Source of the DNA: Clostridium manihotivorum
Lineage (GTDB): Bacteria; Bacillota; Clostridia; Clostridiales; Clostridiaceae
Direction: 5' to 3'
NCBI RefSeq assembly: GCF_004015185.1
Contig: NZ_CP025746.1
Location: 4,047,776 to 4,111,775 of the forward strand
Length of the DNA: 64,000 nucleotides
Under the pieces are notes generated by a model. That model had not been told where the DNA came from. It searched no databases and saw only the letters and a list, made by a program, of their open reading frames with translations. The translations under genes were made by a program, and so were the position numbers. Positions 1-9,085 of this stretch are shown piece after piece (within the stretch, counting starts at the first letter, position 1; every line of letters starts with the position of its first letter).

Positions 1-1332
1 TGTATAGTTTGGATTTACCTTAAGCCAAGGTTCACCTTCTGTAAAACCTGCATTTTCTGTAGCATTCCATTGCATAGGTGTTCTTACATTATCCCTACCC
101 TTTGCATAGATTGACTTCATAAGTTCCTCTTTTTCCACGCCTTGAGCAGTCTTTTCCTTGAACATATTTATTATTTCAATATCCTTATATTCAGAAATGT
201 CAAACTGTACATTGGTCATGCCAATTTCTTCGCCTTGGTATACATATGGTGTGCCTTGCCAAGTGTGAAGAAAAGTTGCAAGCATCTTTGCTGACTGTAA
301 CCTATATTCTTTATCATTACCAAACCTAGAAACCATTCTTGGCTGGTCATGGTTGTTTAAAAATAAAGAGTTCCAGCCCTTATCTTTTAAAGCTTCATAC
401 CATTTGAACATTATATTCTTAAAGGTTGTTAGCTTCCATGGCCTTAAGTCCCACTTTCCATTACCAGAATCTATATCCATAAGCTCAAACTGAAAAAGCA
501 TATTAAGCTCATCTCTATCTTCATTGACATAAAGCTTTGCTGTGTCAGGATCTACACCTGGTGCTTCTCCTACAGTCATGATGTCATACTTACTTAAAAC
601 CTCTCTATTCATTTCTTGAAGAAATTCATGTACCCTTGGTCCATTTGCAAAAAGAGGAAATCCATTACCATAAAGATCCTGTTCTCCTTTTTCTCCATCA
701 GGTAGCCCAGGAACCTTGGATATTAGGTTTATTACATCCATCCTAAAGCCATCAATACCTTTATCAAACCAGTACTTCATCATATTATAAACTTCGTTTC
801 TTACTTTTTCATTTTCCCAATTTAAATCTGGTTGCTTTTTTGAGAAAAGATGTAAGAAGTACTCATCAGTTGCTTCATCATATTGCCATACAGATCCACT
901 AAAGAAAGAACCCCAGTTGTTTGGTGGGTTGCCATCTTTACCTTTTCTCCATATATAATAATCTCTATAAGGGTTGTCCTTTGACTTTTTACTTTCAACA
1001 AACCATTGGTGCTCATCTGAGGAATGATTTACCACTAGATCCATTACTAACTTCAAACCTCTTTTATGCATTCCCTCTAAAAGTTCATCGAAGTCACCCA
1101 TTGTTCCAAACTCGTCCATTATATCTCTATAGTCACTTATGTCATATCCATTATCATCATTAGGGGACTTATATACCGGACTAAGCCATATAACATCCAC
1201 CCCTAATTCTTTTAGGTAATCAAGCTTTTCTATGATTCCTCTTAGATCACCTACACCATCTCCATTTGAATCCTTAAAGCTCCTTGGGTATATTTGATAT
1301 ACTACTGCTTCTTTCCACCATTTTCTTTCCAT
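1..1332 (-). CDS. Oligo-1,6-glucosidase (GH13), C-terminus cut by window edge
   Basis: This is a cytoplasmic alpha-glucosidase of the GH13 oligo-1,6-glucosidase / trehalose-6-phosphate hydrolase type; 444 codons are visible and the C-terminal part lies off the left edge. The protein starts MERKWWKEAVVYQIYPRSF. GH13 region I (DLVVNH), region V (QPDLNW), region II (GFRMDV, nucleophile Asp), region III (VGEAPG, acid/base Glu) and region IV (NNHDQPR) all appear in order. GGAGGG stands just upstream of the ATG. It is the last visible gene of the dextran/isomaltosaccharide operon, so cleavage of alpha-1,6 links in imported oligosaccharides is the likely role. Trehalose-6-phosphate or maltose-type specificity cannot be excluded from these motifs. 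Family call very sure, substrate moderately sure. Confidence 0.92.
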   Translation of the reverse strand, partial: MERKWWKEAVVYQIYPRSFKDSNGDGVGDLRGIIEKLDYLKELGVDVIWLSPVYKSPNDDNGYDISDYRDIMDEFGTMGDFDELLEGMHKRGLKLVMDLVVNHSSDEHQWFVESKKSKDNPYRDYYIWRKGKDGNPPNNWGSFFSGSVWQYDEATDEYFLHLFSKKQPDLNWENEKVRNEVYNMMKYWFDKGIDGFRMDVINLISKVPGLPDGEKGEQDLYGNGFPLFANGPRVHEFLQEMNREVLSKYDIMTVGEAPGVDPDTAKLYVNEDRDELNMLFQFELMDIDSGNGKWDLRPWKLTTFKNIMFKWYEALKDKGWNSLFLNNHDQPRMVSRFGNDKEYRLQSAKMLATFLHTWQGTPYVYQGEEIGMTNVQFDISEYKDIEIINMFKEKTAQGVEKEELMKSIYAKGRDNVRTPMQWNATENAGFTEGEPWLKVNPNYT

Positions 1333-1692
1333 AACTGCACCCCTCCACTTATTTTACGATACAAATTCTTATAAGTTATTTACACAAATATTGATATTAC
1401 AAAATAATTAACTCTATTCAGTGACATAAAGCATATATTTTCGTTACCACATGTATAGAATTTCGCTATACTTTTTAAACACAAAAAATATGTTATAAAT
1501 TTTATTGTGATAATTAGGTTATCCATATTCAATAATCTCTATTTTTTAGACTAAGTATATGGATAACCCATCAAATGTGTTTTAATACTTTAATAAATTT
1601 TTATGCTCTCAAGCTTAGTAAGTCTTTTTAGGTTAATCTTGCCAAGCTCTACTATTATAGCCTTAAAATTGTTATGTTAAATATATAGCTGT
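1333..1692. other. Intergenic gap with a 12-bp inverted repeat
   Basis: No gene seen. A perfect 12-bp inverted repeat (GGTTATCCATAT at 1517-1528, its complement at 1557-1568) encloses 28 bases. There is no T-run after it on the minus strand, so it is not a clear terminator. It could be an operator or an RNA hairpin between the GH66 and GH13 genes. Confidence 0.5.
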
Positions 1693-3381
1693 CTAATATT
1701 CTATATATATAAGGTCCCATACATAAAGTTCGGGCACTACAAATCTGATTTCATTTCCCTGGTCACCTTCTACATAACTGAAGTTCAACCTTACAGCTTT
1801 TCCATCTTCAAAATCTGGAGAAGCTAGATACACAGCCTTAACTTCATTGCAAGTAAGTACTGAAACTTCAATATTCTCTGTCTTTGCTGGAAGCTTTTCC
1901 TTAGGTTCATTCCAGTTCATATCTTCAATGCCTTTAAAATTAACTAGATTAATAACCTTAAAATCTGGCTTTTCTTTTACTAAAGACCAAACTTTATCTG
2001 CTTCTACCTTAGGTGAAGCCTCTACTCCTTTAATGACATATTCTCCATTAATACCACCAGTATTTACCATACTAGTATCTATTATATCAAAGTCGAAGAG
2101 CAATTCCTCATATTTAACAATAAAGTCATAATAATTTCTTAATTTATTATTAAATTGTTCACTTTCTATAGTTCTATACTTAGGATAGTATGGATCATCT
2201 AATATTCCTCTGTTCTCACCTAGCAGTAGATGAAATCCTCCACTAGCAAAAATAGTAGCCATAGTTAACAAGGTTGCATTTTCAGCCTGATCTACAGGTA
2301 TATTTAATTCCTCTAAGAATGGTTTCATATAGGCTGCTAAAATAACTTGTTTTTCTGGAGCATATTTCTTTGCATTTGTGATTAAGTTATATAGATCTTG
2401 ATAGGTGTCATTTGGAGGCCAAACCTCTATATAAACAGCATCCTGCTCTGACTGTGCCACAGTTTCCACAGGCCAGTTATTTACTGCATTAAAGATTAAG
2501 CTAACTTTTTCGCCTTTTTCTTCTATATATTTTTTAGTATCATCTATTAGATTAGGGAAGTCCTCTCTTAGATTTCTTATTGCTCTTTTTCCATTTACAC
2601 TGCTTATAGCTTCCTTAGGGAAACCATATTGATCCATATGAATACCATCAAATCCAAGCTTTATAACCTTATAGAACTCATTGATTATATGATCATGCCA
2701 CTTATTTTCTCTGGATATATCCATCATATAAAGGAAATCACCAAAGCCATATATATCGCCATTATTCTTATATATACCTAAATCTTTATTCTTCTTATAG
2801 TATTCAGGAGCTGAGGCATAAACTGCACCATAAGCAATTGCTTCCATACCATACTTATGTGCTAAATCAATTTTATCTTTTACTGTAGATAGGCTTAGTT
2901 CTCTTTGAAGCGGATCTATAAATATGTCTGATTTAGGTATTAAATCGTGATGCCTATACATCCAATCGTAATATTGAACCACATTTAAATGATATTTATT
3001 CATTTCTTTAAGATCGTGTTTATCATTTAAATCTTCTTTAGAAAAGTCAGCTAAAAATCCATATCTAGGTGCATACTTCCAAGAAGGTAAAATATCGAAA
3101 GCTGTACTAAAGGTCTGCACCACTTCATCCATATGATATAATTCAACTTCAACGCCATAGCCTGAGATTAACTTATCATTGTTATCTATATTAAATTCAA
3201 ATTTAACTTTATCTTCTTCACTAGATAAAAATATCTCTAAAGTACGAATTTGTTCATGGAGCCTATATACATTACATCTTAATATATCTGACTCAAGTGC
3301 ACCTTCTAGTTCTACAAGTATTCCTATTTTTTCTCCGTTTTTAAATTGAGCTTTTGCTGGATATATATCTTTAATAATCAA
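1693..3381 (-). CDS. Intracellular GH66 glucanase (dextranase/CITase family)
   Basis: A glycoside hydrolase family 66 protein of 562 residues. It matches the upstream secreted GH66 in every block but has no signal peptide. The candidate nucleophile is D250 in GIHMDQYG and the acid/base E319 in YIEVWPP; the 69-residue spacing agrees with known GH66 dextranases (D385/E453 in the Streptococcus mutans enzyme). I start it at the TTG at 3381, because AGGAGGT lies seven bases upstream. The longer in-frame ATG at 3450 would overlap the preceding gene by 50 bases and has no ribosome site. It probably cuts imported isomaltosaccharides in the cytoplasm, or rearranges them as a cyclising transferase does; the sequence alone does not decide between hydrolysis and transfer. 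Confidence 0.85.
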   Translation of the reverse strand: MIIKDIYPAKAQFKNGEKIGILVELEGALESDILRCNVYRLHEQIRTLEIFLSSEEDKVKFEFNIDNNDKLISGYGVEVELYHMDEVVQTFSTAFDILPSWKYAPRYGFLADFSKEDLNDKHDLKEMNKYHLNVVQYYDWMYRHHDLIPKSDIFIDPLQRELSLSTVKDKIDLAHKYGMEAIAYGAVYASAPEYYKKNKDLGIYKNNGDIYGFGDFLYMMDISRENKWHDHIINEFYKVIKLGFDGIHMDQYGFPKEAISSVNGKRAIRNLREDFPNLIDDTKKYIEEKGEKVSLIFNAVNNWPVETVAQSEQDAVYIEVWPPNDTYQDLYNLITNAKKYAPEKQVILAAYMKPFLEELNIPVDQAENATLLTMATIFASGGFHLLLGENRGILDDPYYPKYRTIESEQFNNKLRNYYDFIVKYEELLFDFDIIDTSMVNTGGINGEYVIKGVEASPKVEADKVWSLVKEKPDFKVINLVNFKGIEDMNWNEPKEKLPAKTENIEVSVLTCNEVKAVYLASPDFEDGKAVRLNFSYVEGDQGNEIRFVVPELYVWDLIYIEY

Positions 3382-3400
3382 TGTTAATACCTCCTGTTTT

Positions 3401-5233
3401 TTATTCTTTCTCAACATATACCATGTCCCAATAATGAAGCTCTGGAACATCTATTTGAAGTTTTGTACCATTACCATCTTTTGTTGCTTTATAATTTAAC
3501 TTGATTGGTTTTCCTCCATTAAGATCTGGAGAGGCTAGATACACATCTTTTACCTTACCCTCCTTAATTGTATAATCAAGCTTTAAGTCTTTCTTTGAAG
3601 TAGGTGCATCATAATTGGCTCCATCATCTCTCCAAGCTTCCTTATTCATGCCTAGAAGGTTTATAAGCTGTACAACTTCATATCCCTTCTTCTCTTTTGC
3701 ATAAGCCCACACCGTATTTGCTTGTCCATTAGTGCTTGTCTTAATGCCATCAATACTTATTGGATTGTCAATATCCTTTAATCCATCTCTTAGTAGGTTT
3801 TCATAAGCAACTAAGAAATCATAATAGTTTCTCATAGCAGCTACTAGCGAATCTGTCATTTTTAAGTTTTTATTCGGGAAGTATTCCCTGCCTAGCATGC
3901 CTGTATCTCCCAATTCTATATGAGAACCACCAGCAGCAAATATGGCTGCATCAGTTAATCTAACACTATTCTCATTGAACTCACCAGGAACGCCTGCTGA
4001 TCCATAATTCATATAAGCAGCTATTACAGTGCTTTTCTTTCCTGAAGTAAGCGCATATCCTTTATCAACAGTATCCTTAAAATAGTAATAATTAGGGAAG
4101 TCTGAAGGCCAAAGCTCTGAGTAGAGGAAATCTACATTTGACTTTGCTACTTGTTCCAAACCGAATCTATTTACTGTATTAAAAACTACTCCAACGCCAA
4201 GAGCGCTTTTCGCATTATTAACAAATTCAGTGTACGTATCTGGAAGGTTTACGAAATTACCATTGTAATCAAAGGTTGTACCTCTGTTTCCTAAAGTATC
4301 CATATGATATATATCAAAGTTTAGTATTTTAAAAACATCTTTCTCTTTGTTATAAATATAGTTTTGCCAATCTTTATTTGCTGGATTAAATATTTCTAAA
4401 GAAGATGCCCATCCATTTGGCAGTGCGTAACCATCCTGCTCTGTATGAAAGCTATCCTTGTATATCCCCCATTCCGGTTTCACTCCATCTTGCTGATAAT
4501 CTGAATAGGTTCCGTAAATCAGATTATAATTAGCAGCTTTCATATTCTTACTATGAGCTAAGTCAATATAGTCCTTTACAGTTTGATAATATATATCCCT
4601 ATTAGCTATATCCTTCCAAGACTTAGGCATATTACTTTCATCCCCTGGCAGTGGCTTTTGATGCTTATTCTGCCAATCGTAAAACTGCAAACCATCTATA
4701 TGAAATTTATTTATCTTATCTATAATATTTTCAGACTTATCTTTGCTTTGATCAGGGTACTCAGCTATATATCCATATCTCGGGAACTTATCCCAATTTG
4801 AAGAAACATCCACGGCAGTATTTTTACTATCATCTACAGTGACTCCATGGGTTGCATATACCTCTACTAGATACCCCTTATAATCATCTGAAGGAGCATT
4901 CCACGGAATATCTAGAGTCTTTTTTTCTTTACTACCTAAAGAAACCTCTAACTTTTTCTTTTCCACAGTATTATTTAAATACTTAAAATATATCTCTAAA
5001 GAACCTTTATAGTCTTTACCAAGCTTATTATCAAGTTCTACTTTTAAGCTCACATTATCTTTAGGATTGTATCTAGCTTTATCCGTATACACATCAGTTA
5101 TAAGCTTTCCACTTTCTGAAACTTTTGTGCTAGCTTCAACACTAAAGGTTTTAACCTTGTACGCTAAAAATCCTCCTCCTATGCAAAGCACAGCTATTGC
5201 TGCAATAATAAATCTTTTCTTCAAGGTAAACAT
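3401..5233 (-). CDS. Secreted GH66 dextranase-like enzyme
   Basis: A 610-residue GH66 enzyme with an N-terminal export signal (KKRF followed by a hydrophobic stretch, residues 7-25; cleavage or a retained anchor are both possible). A beta-sandwich-like region (about 40-145) precedes the catalytic barrel. D312 in YHMDTLG is the likely nucleophile and E373 in YSELWPSD the likely acid/base. It lacks the long C-terminal binding modules and LPXTG anchor of streptococcal dextranases. Role inferred: endo-cleavage of dextran outside the cell, feeding the neighbouring ABC importer. It ends 20 bases before the TTG of the cytoplasmic paralogue, so the two are surely co-transcribed. Confidence 0.88.
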   Translation of the reverse strand: MFTLKKRFIIAAIAVLCIGGGFLAYKVKTFSVEASTKVSESGKLITDVYTDKARYNPKDNVSLKVELDNKLGKDYKGSLEIYFKYLNNTVEKKKLEVSLGSKEKKTLDIPWNAPSDDYKGYLVEVYATHGVTVDDSKNTAVDVSSNWDKFPRYGYIAEYPDQSKDKSENIIDKINKFHIDGLQFYDWQNKHQKPLPGDESNMPKSWKDIANRDIYYQTVKDYIDLAHSKNMKAANYNLIYGTYSDYQQDGVKPEWGIYKDSFHTEQDGYALPNGWASSLEIFNPANKDWQNYIYNKEKDVFKILNFDIYHMDTLGNRGTTFDYNGNFVNLPDTYTEFVNNAKSALGVGVVFNTVNRFGLEQVAKSNVDFLYSELWPSDFPNYYYFKDTVDKGYALTSGKKSTVIAAYMNYGSAGVPGEFNENSVRLTDAAIFAAGGSHIELGDTGMLGREYFPNKNLKMTDSLVAAMRNYYDFLVAYENLLRDGLKDIDNPISIDGIKTSTNGQANTVWAYAKEKKGYEVVQLINLLGMNKEAWRDDGANYDAPTSKKDLKLDYTIKEGKVKDVYLASPDLNGGKPIKLNYKATKDGNGTKLQIDVPELHYWDMVYVEKE

Positions 5234-5388
5234 ACCTCCTCACAAGGTTATATCAATTTAACACTACTAAACTCTAAGCAGCAATTTACTACTTACGTTC
5301 TATTAAGCTCCTACATCAGTAATTAGTCCATGTCCATAATAAAGTGTTATAAAAATCTTCTACTTAAGCTACCTTAACTCAATTTATT

Positions 5389-5479
5389 GATAAACTACTT
5401 CATGTAAAACTAATCAAAATAAAAATCTACAAACCTATTAGGTTTTTTATTATACGTATAAGTGATGAAGTAGTTTATC
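5389..5479. repeat. R4 foldback element, copy a
   Basis: Perfect 15-bp inverted repeat (GATAAACTACTTCAT at 5389-5403, complement at 5465-5479) around 61 bases, in the 258-base gap between the permease and the secreted GH66 gene. A smaller hairpin, AACCTATTAGGTT with a following T-run on the plus strand, sits inside. The CTACTTCA end resembles other foldback elements in this window (near 11600, 20930, 21546 and 30253). Confidence 0.6.
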
Positions 5480-5491
5480 TATTAATTATCA

Positions 5492-6325
5492 CTAGCCTTT
5501 TACAGCTCCTTCACTTCCACCTGACTTTATGAACTGTTTATTAAAGACTATAAATATAATGATTATAGGTATCAAAACCAATATAGCTGCTGCAAATATT
5601 ACCCCCCATTGAGTTGCTTTTCCGTTTTGAAGTAGCTTTATAGCTATAGGAAGCGTTCTCTTTGATTGGGTTTTTATAACAGTTAATGCGGTAAATACTT
5701 CCATCCAAGTTCCTGAGAATGCACCAATTGCCATAGTAGCTAAGGCTGGTTTTGAAAGAGGTAATATTATATTTCTATAGATGGTCCACTTGTTTCCTCC
5801 ATCCATTATTACTGATTCCTCTAATTCCCTAGGAATGGTTTCAAAGAAGCCTTTTAGGAAGAAGGTATTCCCTGCTATTCCTCCGCTGACATATAAAAGT
5901 AACAAACCTGTATAAGTATCAACTAGGTGTAGTCCTTGTAAAATAGTAAATTGCGATATTAATGCAAGGACTGCTGGCATCATAAGAGAGAATATATAAA
6001 TGTTAAATATTATCTTCTTACCTGGAAAGTTAAGTCTTGCAAAGCCATAACCAGATAAGGATGATACAAAAATTGTTAATACCGTGTTCGCAACAGTTAC
6101 AAATATGCTGTTTATAAAATATCTTGAAAAGTTTTCACCTGTCCAAGCAGTAATGTAATTTCCTAGATAAAATTGCTTAGGAATTATTTGCGGCTTTGAA
6201 GGCAGAACATAAGTATTTGGTATTAAGGATGTACTTATCATATTTAAGAATGGCAATAGTGCGATTACTACCATTACTAAAAGAACTAAATGCAATAGCA
6301 CTTGTCCAGCTTTTTTTCTAAACAT
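5492..6325 (-). CDS. ABC sugar transporter permease, MalG type
   Basis: Inner-membrane permease of a carbohydrate uptake (CUT1) ABC importer, 277 residues with about six membrane helices. The conserved EAA loop that docks the ATPase is seen as EESVIMDGGNKWTIYRNIIL around residues 180-200, with LPLSKPALA after it. It lies 14 bases downstream of the MalF-type partner, with GGAGG before its ATG. With that partner it should form the channel for oligosaccharides delivered by the lipoprotein binder at 7371-8669. The operon has no ATPase; CUT1 systems in Firmicutes often share an MsmK-type ATPase encoded elsewhere. Confidence 0.93.
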   Translation of the reverse strand: MFRKKAGQVLLHLVLLVMVVIALLPFLNMISTSLIPNTYVLPSKPQIIPKQFYLGNYITAWTGENFSRYFINSIFVTVANTVLTIFVSSLSGYGFARLNFPGKKIIFNIYIFSLMMPAVLALISQFTILQGLHLVDTYTGLLLLYVSGGIAGNTFFLKGFFETIPRELEESVIMDGGNKWTIYRNIILPLSKPALATMAIGAFSGTWMEVFTALTVIKTQSKRTLPIAIKLLQNGKATQWGVIFAAAILVLIPIIIIFIVFNKQFIKSGGSEGAVKG

Positions 6326-6339
6326 ATTTTCCGCCTCCC

Positions 6340-7302
6340 TTAAAACTGAATTTCTGCGTCTTTAGTTAGTTTTCTTTGTACCACAGATATAGTTATTAGG
6401 ATTACAGACATTATTAAACTTAATGCTGCTGCATATCCAAAATCAAAACTTGAGAAGGCCTTGTTGTACATGTAGTCTAAAAGTACATCAGTCTTTCCAA
6501 GTGGTCCGCCTGCAGTAACTAGCATTACCTGAAGCATTATGTTAAAGGCACCTATTATCAAATTAATTATTATAAAATAAGTTCTAGATGCTAAAAGTGG
6601 TAAGGTTATCTTCCACATTTGCTGCTTTTTAGTAGCACCATCTACATCAGCAGCCTCATAAATATCCTTAGGCAAATCTTGAATGGCGGCAGTGTACATT
6701 ATCATTACCCAGCCAATACCCTTCCATATACAAAGTGCCCATACTACTATATTTCCCGTCCATTCATTTTGAAGCCACGACACCGGTTGACTTATGAGGT
6801 GTAGATTTAACAGCATTGAGTTTACCAAAGATCCTTGTGTATCTTGGAAAATATATTTAAACAATATAGCAACTACTATCCAGTCAGAAATAACCGGAAC
6901 ATACAATAGAAATCTATATAAAACCTTTCCTCTTGAAAGAGACTCAATTAATATAGCTATTACCATTCCTAAAAACCATTGAATAGGCACAGTAACCACT
7001 ACTGCCAACAATGTATTTCTAAGTGATAAATAGAACTTAGAGCTTTCATCTATAGCTCCACCAGCAAAGAATGCCTTCTTAAAGTTTGCAAGACCTATAA
7101 ATGTACTTGGCTTATTAGGGTTAACACTATAATTCATAAAAGCCATCATTATATTCTTAAGCAACGGATATGCTACAAAAATTAAGAAGAGTAAAAAACC
7201 TATACCTACAAAAGCCCAGCCTTCTATTGCTTCTCTTTGTTTTTTGTTAAATTTAATATTTCTACCTTTATGCTGTGAAACAGTCACTGTATTATTTTCC
7301 AA
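6340..7302 (-). CDS. ABC sugar transporter permease, MalF type
   Basis: Inner-membrane CUT1 permease, about 320 residues. A basic N-terminal tail (KGRNIKFNKKQ) precedes about six membrane helices. The EAA loop reads YEAADVDGATKKQQMWKITL, followed by LPLL. I place the start at the TTG at 7302, nine bases after GGAG; the GTG at 7311 is in frame but only one base from that ribosome site. It pairs with the MalG-type permease downstream. Substrate specificity is inferred only from the GH66 and GH13 neighbours. Confidence 0.92.
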   Translation of the reverse strand: MENNTVTVSQHKGRNIKFNKKQREAIEGWAFVGIGFLLFLIFVAYPLLKNIMMAFMNYSVNPNKPSTFIGLANFKKAFFAGGAIDESSKFYLSLRNTLLAVVVTVPIQWFLGMVIAILIESLSRGKVLYRFLLYVPVISDWIVVAILFKYIFQDTQGSLVNSMLLNLHLISQPVSWLQNEWTGNIVVWALCIWKGIGWVMIMYTAAIQDLPKDIYEAADVDGATKKQQMWKITLPLLASRTYFIIINLIIGAFNIMLQVMLVTAGGPLGKTDVLLDYMYNKAFSSFDFGYAAALSLIMSVILITISVVQRKLTKDAEIQF

Positions 7303-7370
7303 ATGCTTCACTCTCCTTTTTTATGATTGAGGATTAGGTATTTAACTTAATCCTCAATCTGTATTTTTTA

Positions 7371-8669
7371 CTATTTGCTTGCTTGAAGTAAAGAATCTAC
7401 CTTCTTTGCTGCATCGTCTAAAGCATCTTTTGGGCTCTTTTTCTTTCTTACAGCTAGCTCAAAGTCCTCTTTGATTGCATTTGATATATCTCCCCACTTT
7501 GGACTTGGAGTTCTAGCCCAAGTTGAATTAAGCTGATCCATATATGTTTTCAACATTGCATTATCGGTAACTATAGATTTCTTAGCAGTATTTGTATTAA
7601 CAGGCATCATACCAAGCTCTGTAGTAAATATGGTTTGAGCATCATCAGAAGCTAAGAATTTTGCAAATGCATAAGCTTGCTCTTTATTCTTAGAAGCCTT
7701 GAATATTATTGTGTCTTCTCCTCCTACTACTGAGAAACTTCCTCCATCACCCTTTGGCATAGGGGCAAAGATTAAATTATCTTTAACATTCTTTTGGTCT
7801 TTGTTAGCTGGATACCACCATGGACCGTCATCAATCATTCCATAATGACCTGCATTGTAGCCTTCCCAAGTACCTTCTCCACCAAGGAGGCTCTTACCAA
7901 TATATCCTTTATCATTCCATTCAACTATCTTTGTAAGAGCTTTTATACTTGCGTCACTGTTTAAGTATCCAGTAGCTTTCGTATTCTTTTCATCAGTAAA
8001 CTTACCACCTAGTGATAAGAAATATGGAGATATAGCCCAAGATTCCAACCCAGCTATACCAAGTGCAGCTACCTTGTCCTCTTTTGCCTTAGCTGCATAT
8101 TGTTCTAATTCATCCATAGTCTTAGGTGCTTCCTTAAAGCCTGCTTTATCTAGCATTGATTTATTATAGATAGCAATCTTTGTATTTGTATCAAGTGGCA
8201 CACCGTAATAGTGACCATTATAGAAATTTGTACTCATTGGTCCCTCATAGGTTTCCTTCTTCAAATCATCAAAACCTGGCATGCTATCTAAAGGCTCTAA
8301 GTAATCCTGCTCTGCGTATTGTGCTACATCTACAATATCTGTTCTAGCAAGATCTGGCACAGTACCACTCATAGCTCCTTGAAGAATCTGCTTTTTGTAA
8401 TCATCTCCACTAGGCATTGGTGTGATCTTTACCTTTATGTCTGGATATGTTTTGTTAAATGCAGGAACTATCTTTTCTTTCAAAACTTTATTTTCTGCAT
8501 CTGTAAAGGTACTCCACATCTCAATTTGACCCTTTAGCTTGGTCAAATCTGTTGTAGTTGTAGCTGAGCCTTGTCCACTAGTATCTGTAGCCTTGTCACC
8601 GCAGCCTACAAATAGCGAAGAAGCCATAAGCCCTGTTAAAATTAGTGCAATTACTTTTTTATTTTTCAT
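7371..8669 (-). CDS. Sugar-binding lipoprotein of ABC importer
   Basis: Extracellular solute-binding protein of the MalE / family 1 class, 432 residues. It has a lipoprotein signal with lipobox LFVGC (lipidated Cys near residue 23), then a short Ser/Thr linker. Typical features are IEMWSTF near the start of the mature domain and YGVPLDTNTKIAIYNKSML in the first lobe. It is the first gene of the operon, preceded by GGGGGGAT, and is read divergently from the AraC regulator. It should capture isomalto-oligosaccharides for the two permeases. The fold is certain; the ligand is inferred. Confidence 0.93.
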   Translation of the reverse strand: MKNKKVIALILTGLMASSLFVGCGDKATDTSGQGSATTTTDLTKLKGQIEMWSTFTDAENKVLKEKIVPAFNKTYPDIKVKITPMPSGDDYKKQILQGAMSGTVPDLARTDIVDVAQYAEQDYLEPLDSMPGFDDLKKETYEGPMSTNFYNGHYYGVPLDTNTKIAIYNKSMLDKAGFKEAPKTMDELEQYAAKAKEDKVAALGIAGLESWAISPYFLSLGGKFTDEKNTKATGYLNSDASIKALTKIVEWNDKGYIGKSLLGGEGTWEGYNAGHYGMIDDGPWWYPANKDQKNVKDNLIFAPMPKGDGGSFSVVGGEDTIIFKASKNKEQAYAFAKFLASDDAQTIFTTELGMMPVNTNTAKKSIVTDNAMLKTYMDQLNSTWARTPSPKWGDISNAIKEDFELAVRKKKSPKDALDDAAKKVDSLLQASK

Positions 8670-8701
8670 ACTCTATCCCCCCATAGTTTGTTTTTATATT
8701 A

Positions 8702-8831
8702 AAGTGCTATTTAGCACTTATAAGCTTTTATTGCTATTAAACGTTTTCTTGTTAAGGAACCGTTTGCGCAGATAAATTAAAACCTATTATCTATCTGCGT
8801 ATATTATAGGTATAACGCACATCACTCCTTA
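8702..8831 (-). promoter_or_regulatory. Candidate promoter and operators of the dextran operon
   Basis: Part of the 416-base divergent gap. On the minus strand a TATAAT (8803-8808) has no good -35 box, as expected of an activator-dependent promoter. Just downstream lies an 8-bp inverted repeat CGCAGATA (8767-8774 and 8792-8799). A second, near-palindromic site AAGTGCTA-TT-TAGCACTT lies at 8702-8719. ATTAAACGTTTTCT (8736-8749) matches a CcpA cre box at about 10 of 14 positions, which is weak. The rest of the gap up to 9085 is AT-rich with nothing else clear. Confidence 0.45.
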
Positions 8832-9085
8832 GCTACAGATTATTTTTCACTTGTTATTTTAGTTCAACTTAAAGTACTTTGCTTCATTTATTGCTATGTA
8901 TAACGTTATCATTAAGTCTGTGATAATTATTATGTATATTTTACCATATAAGTGCTTTTTATGTAACTTTGTTATATATCTTGTATATCTATGAATTTAT
9001 TCTAATCTGTTATACAATAATATTAAATGTACAATTTATACTTTTTTTGTACTATACCGACTTTTCATATTAGCGGAGGTTTCTC

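Noticed and set aside
8736..8749. A CcpA cre box as a firm feature
   Set aside because: Only about 10 of 14 positions fit and both outer bases fail, so I mention it only as weak.
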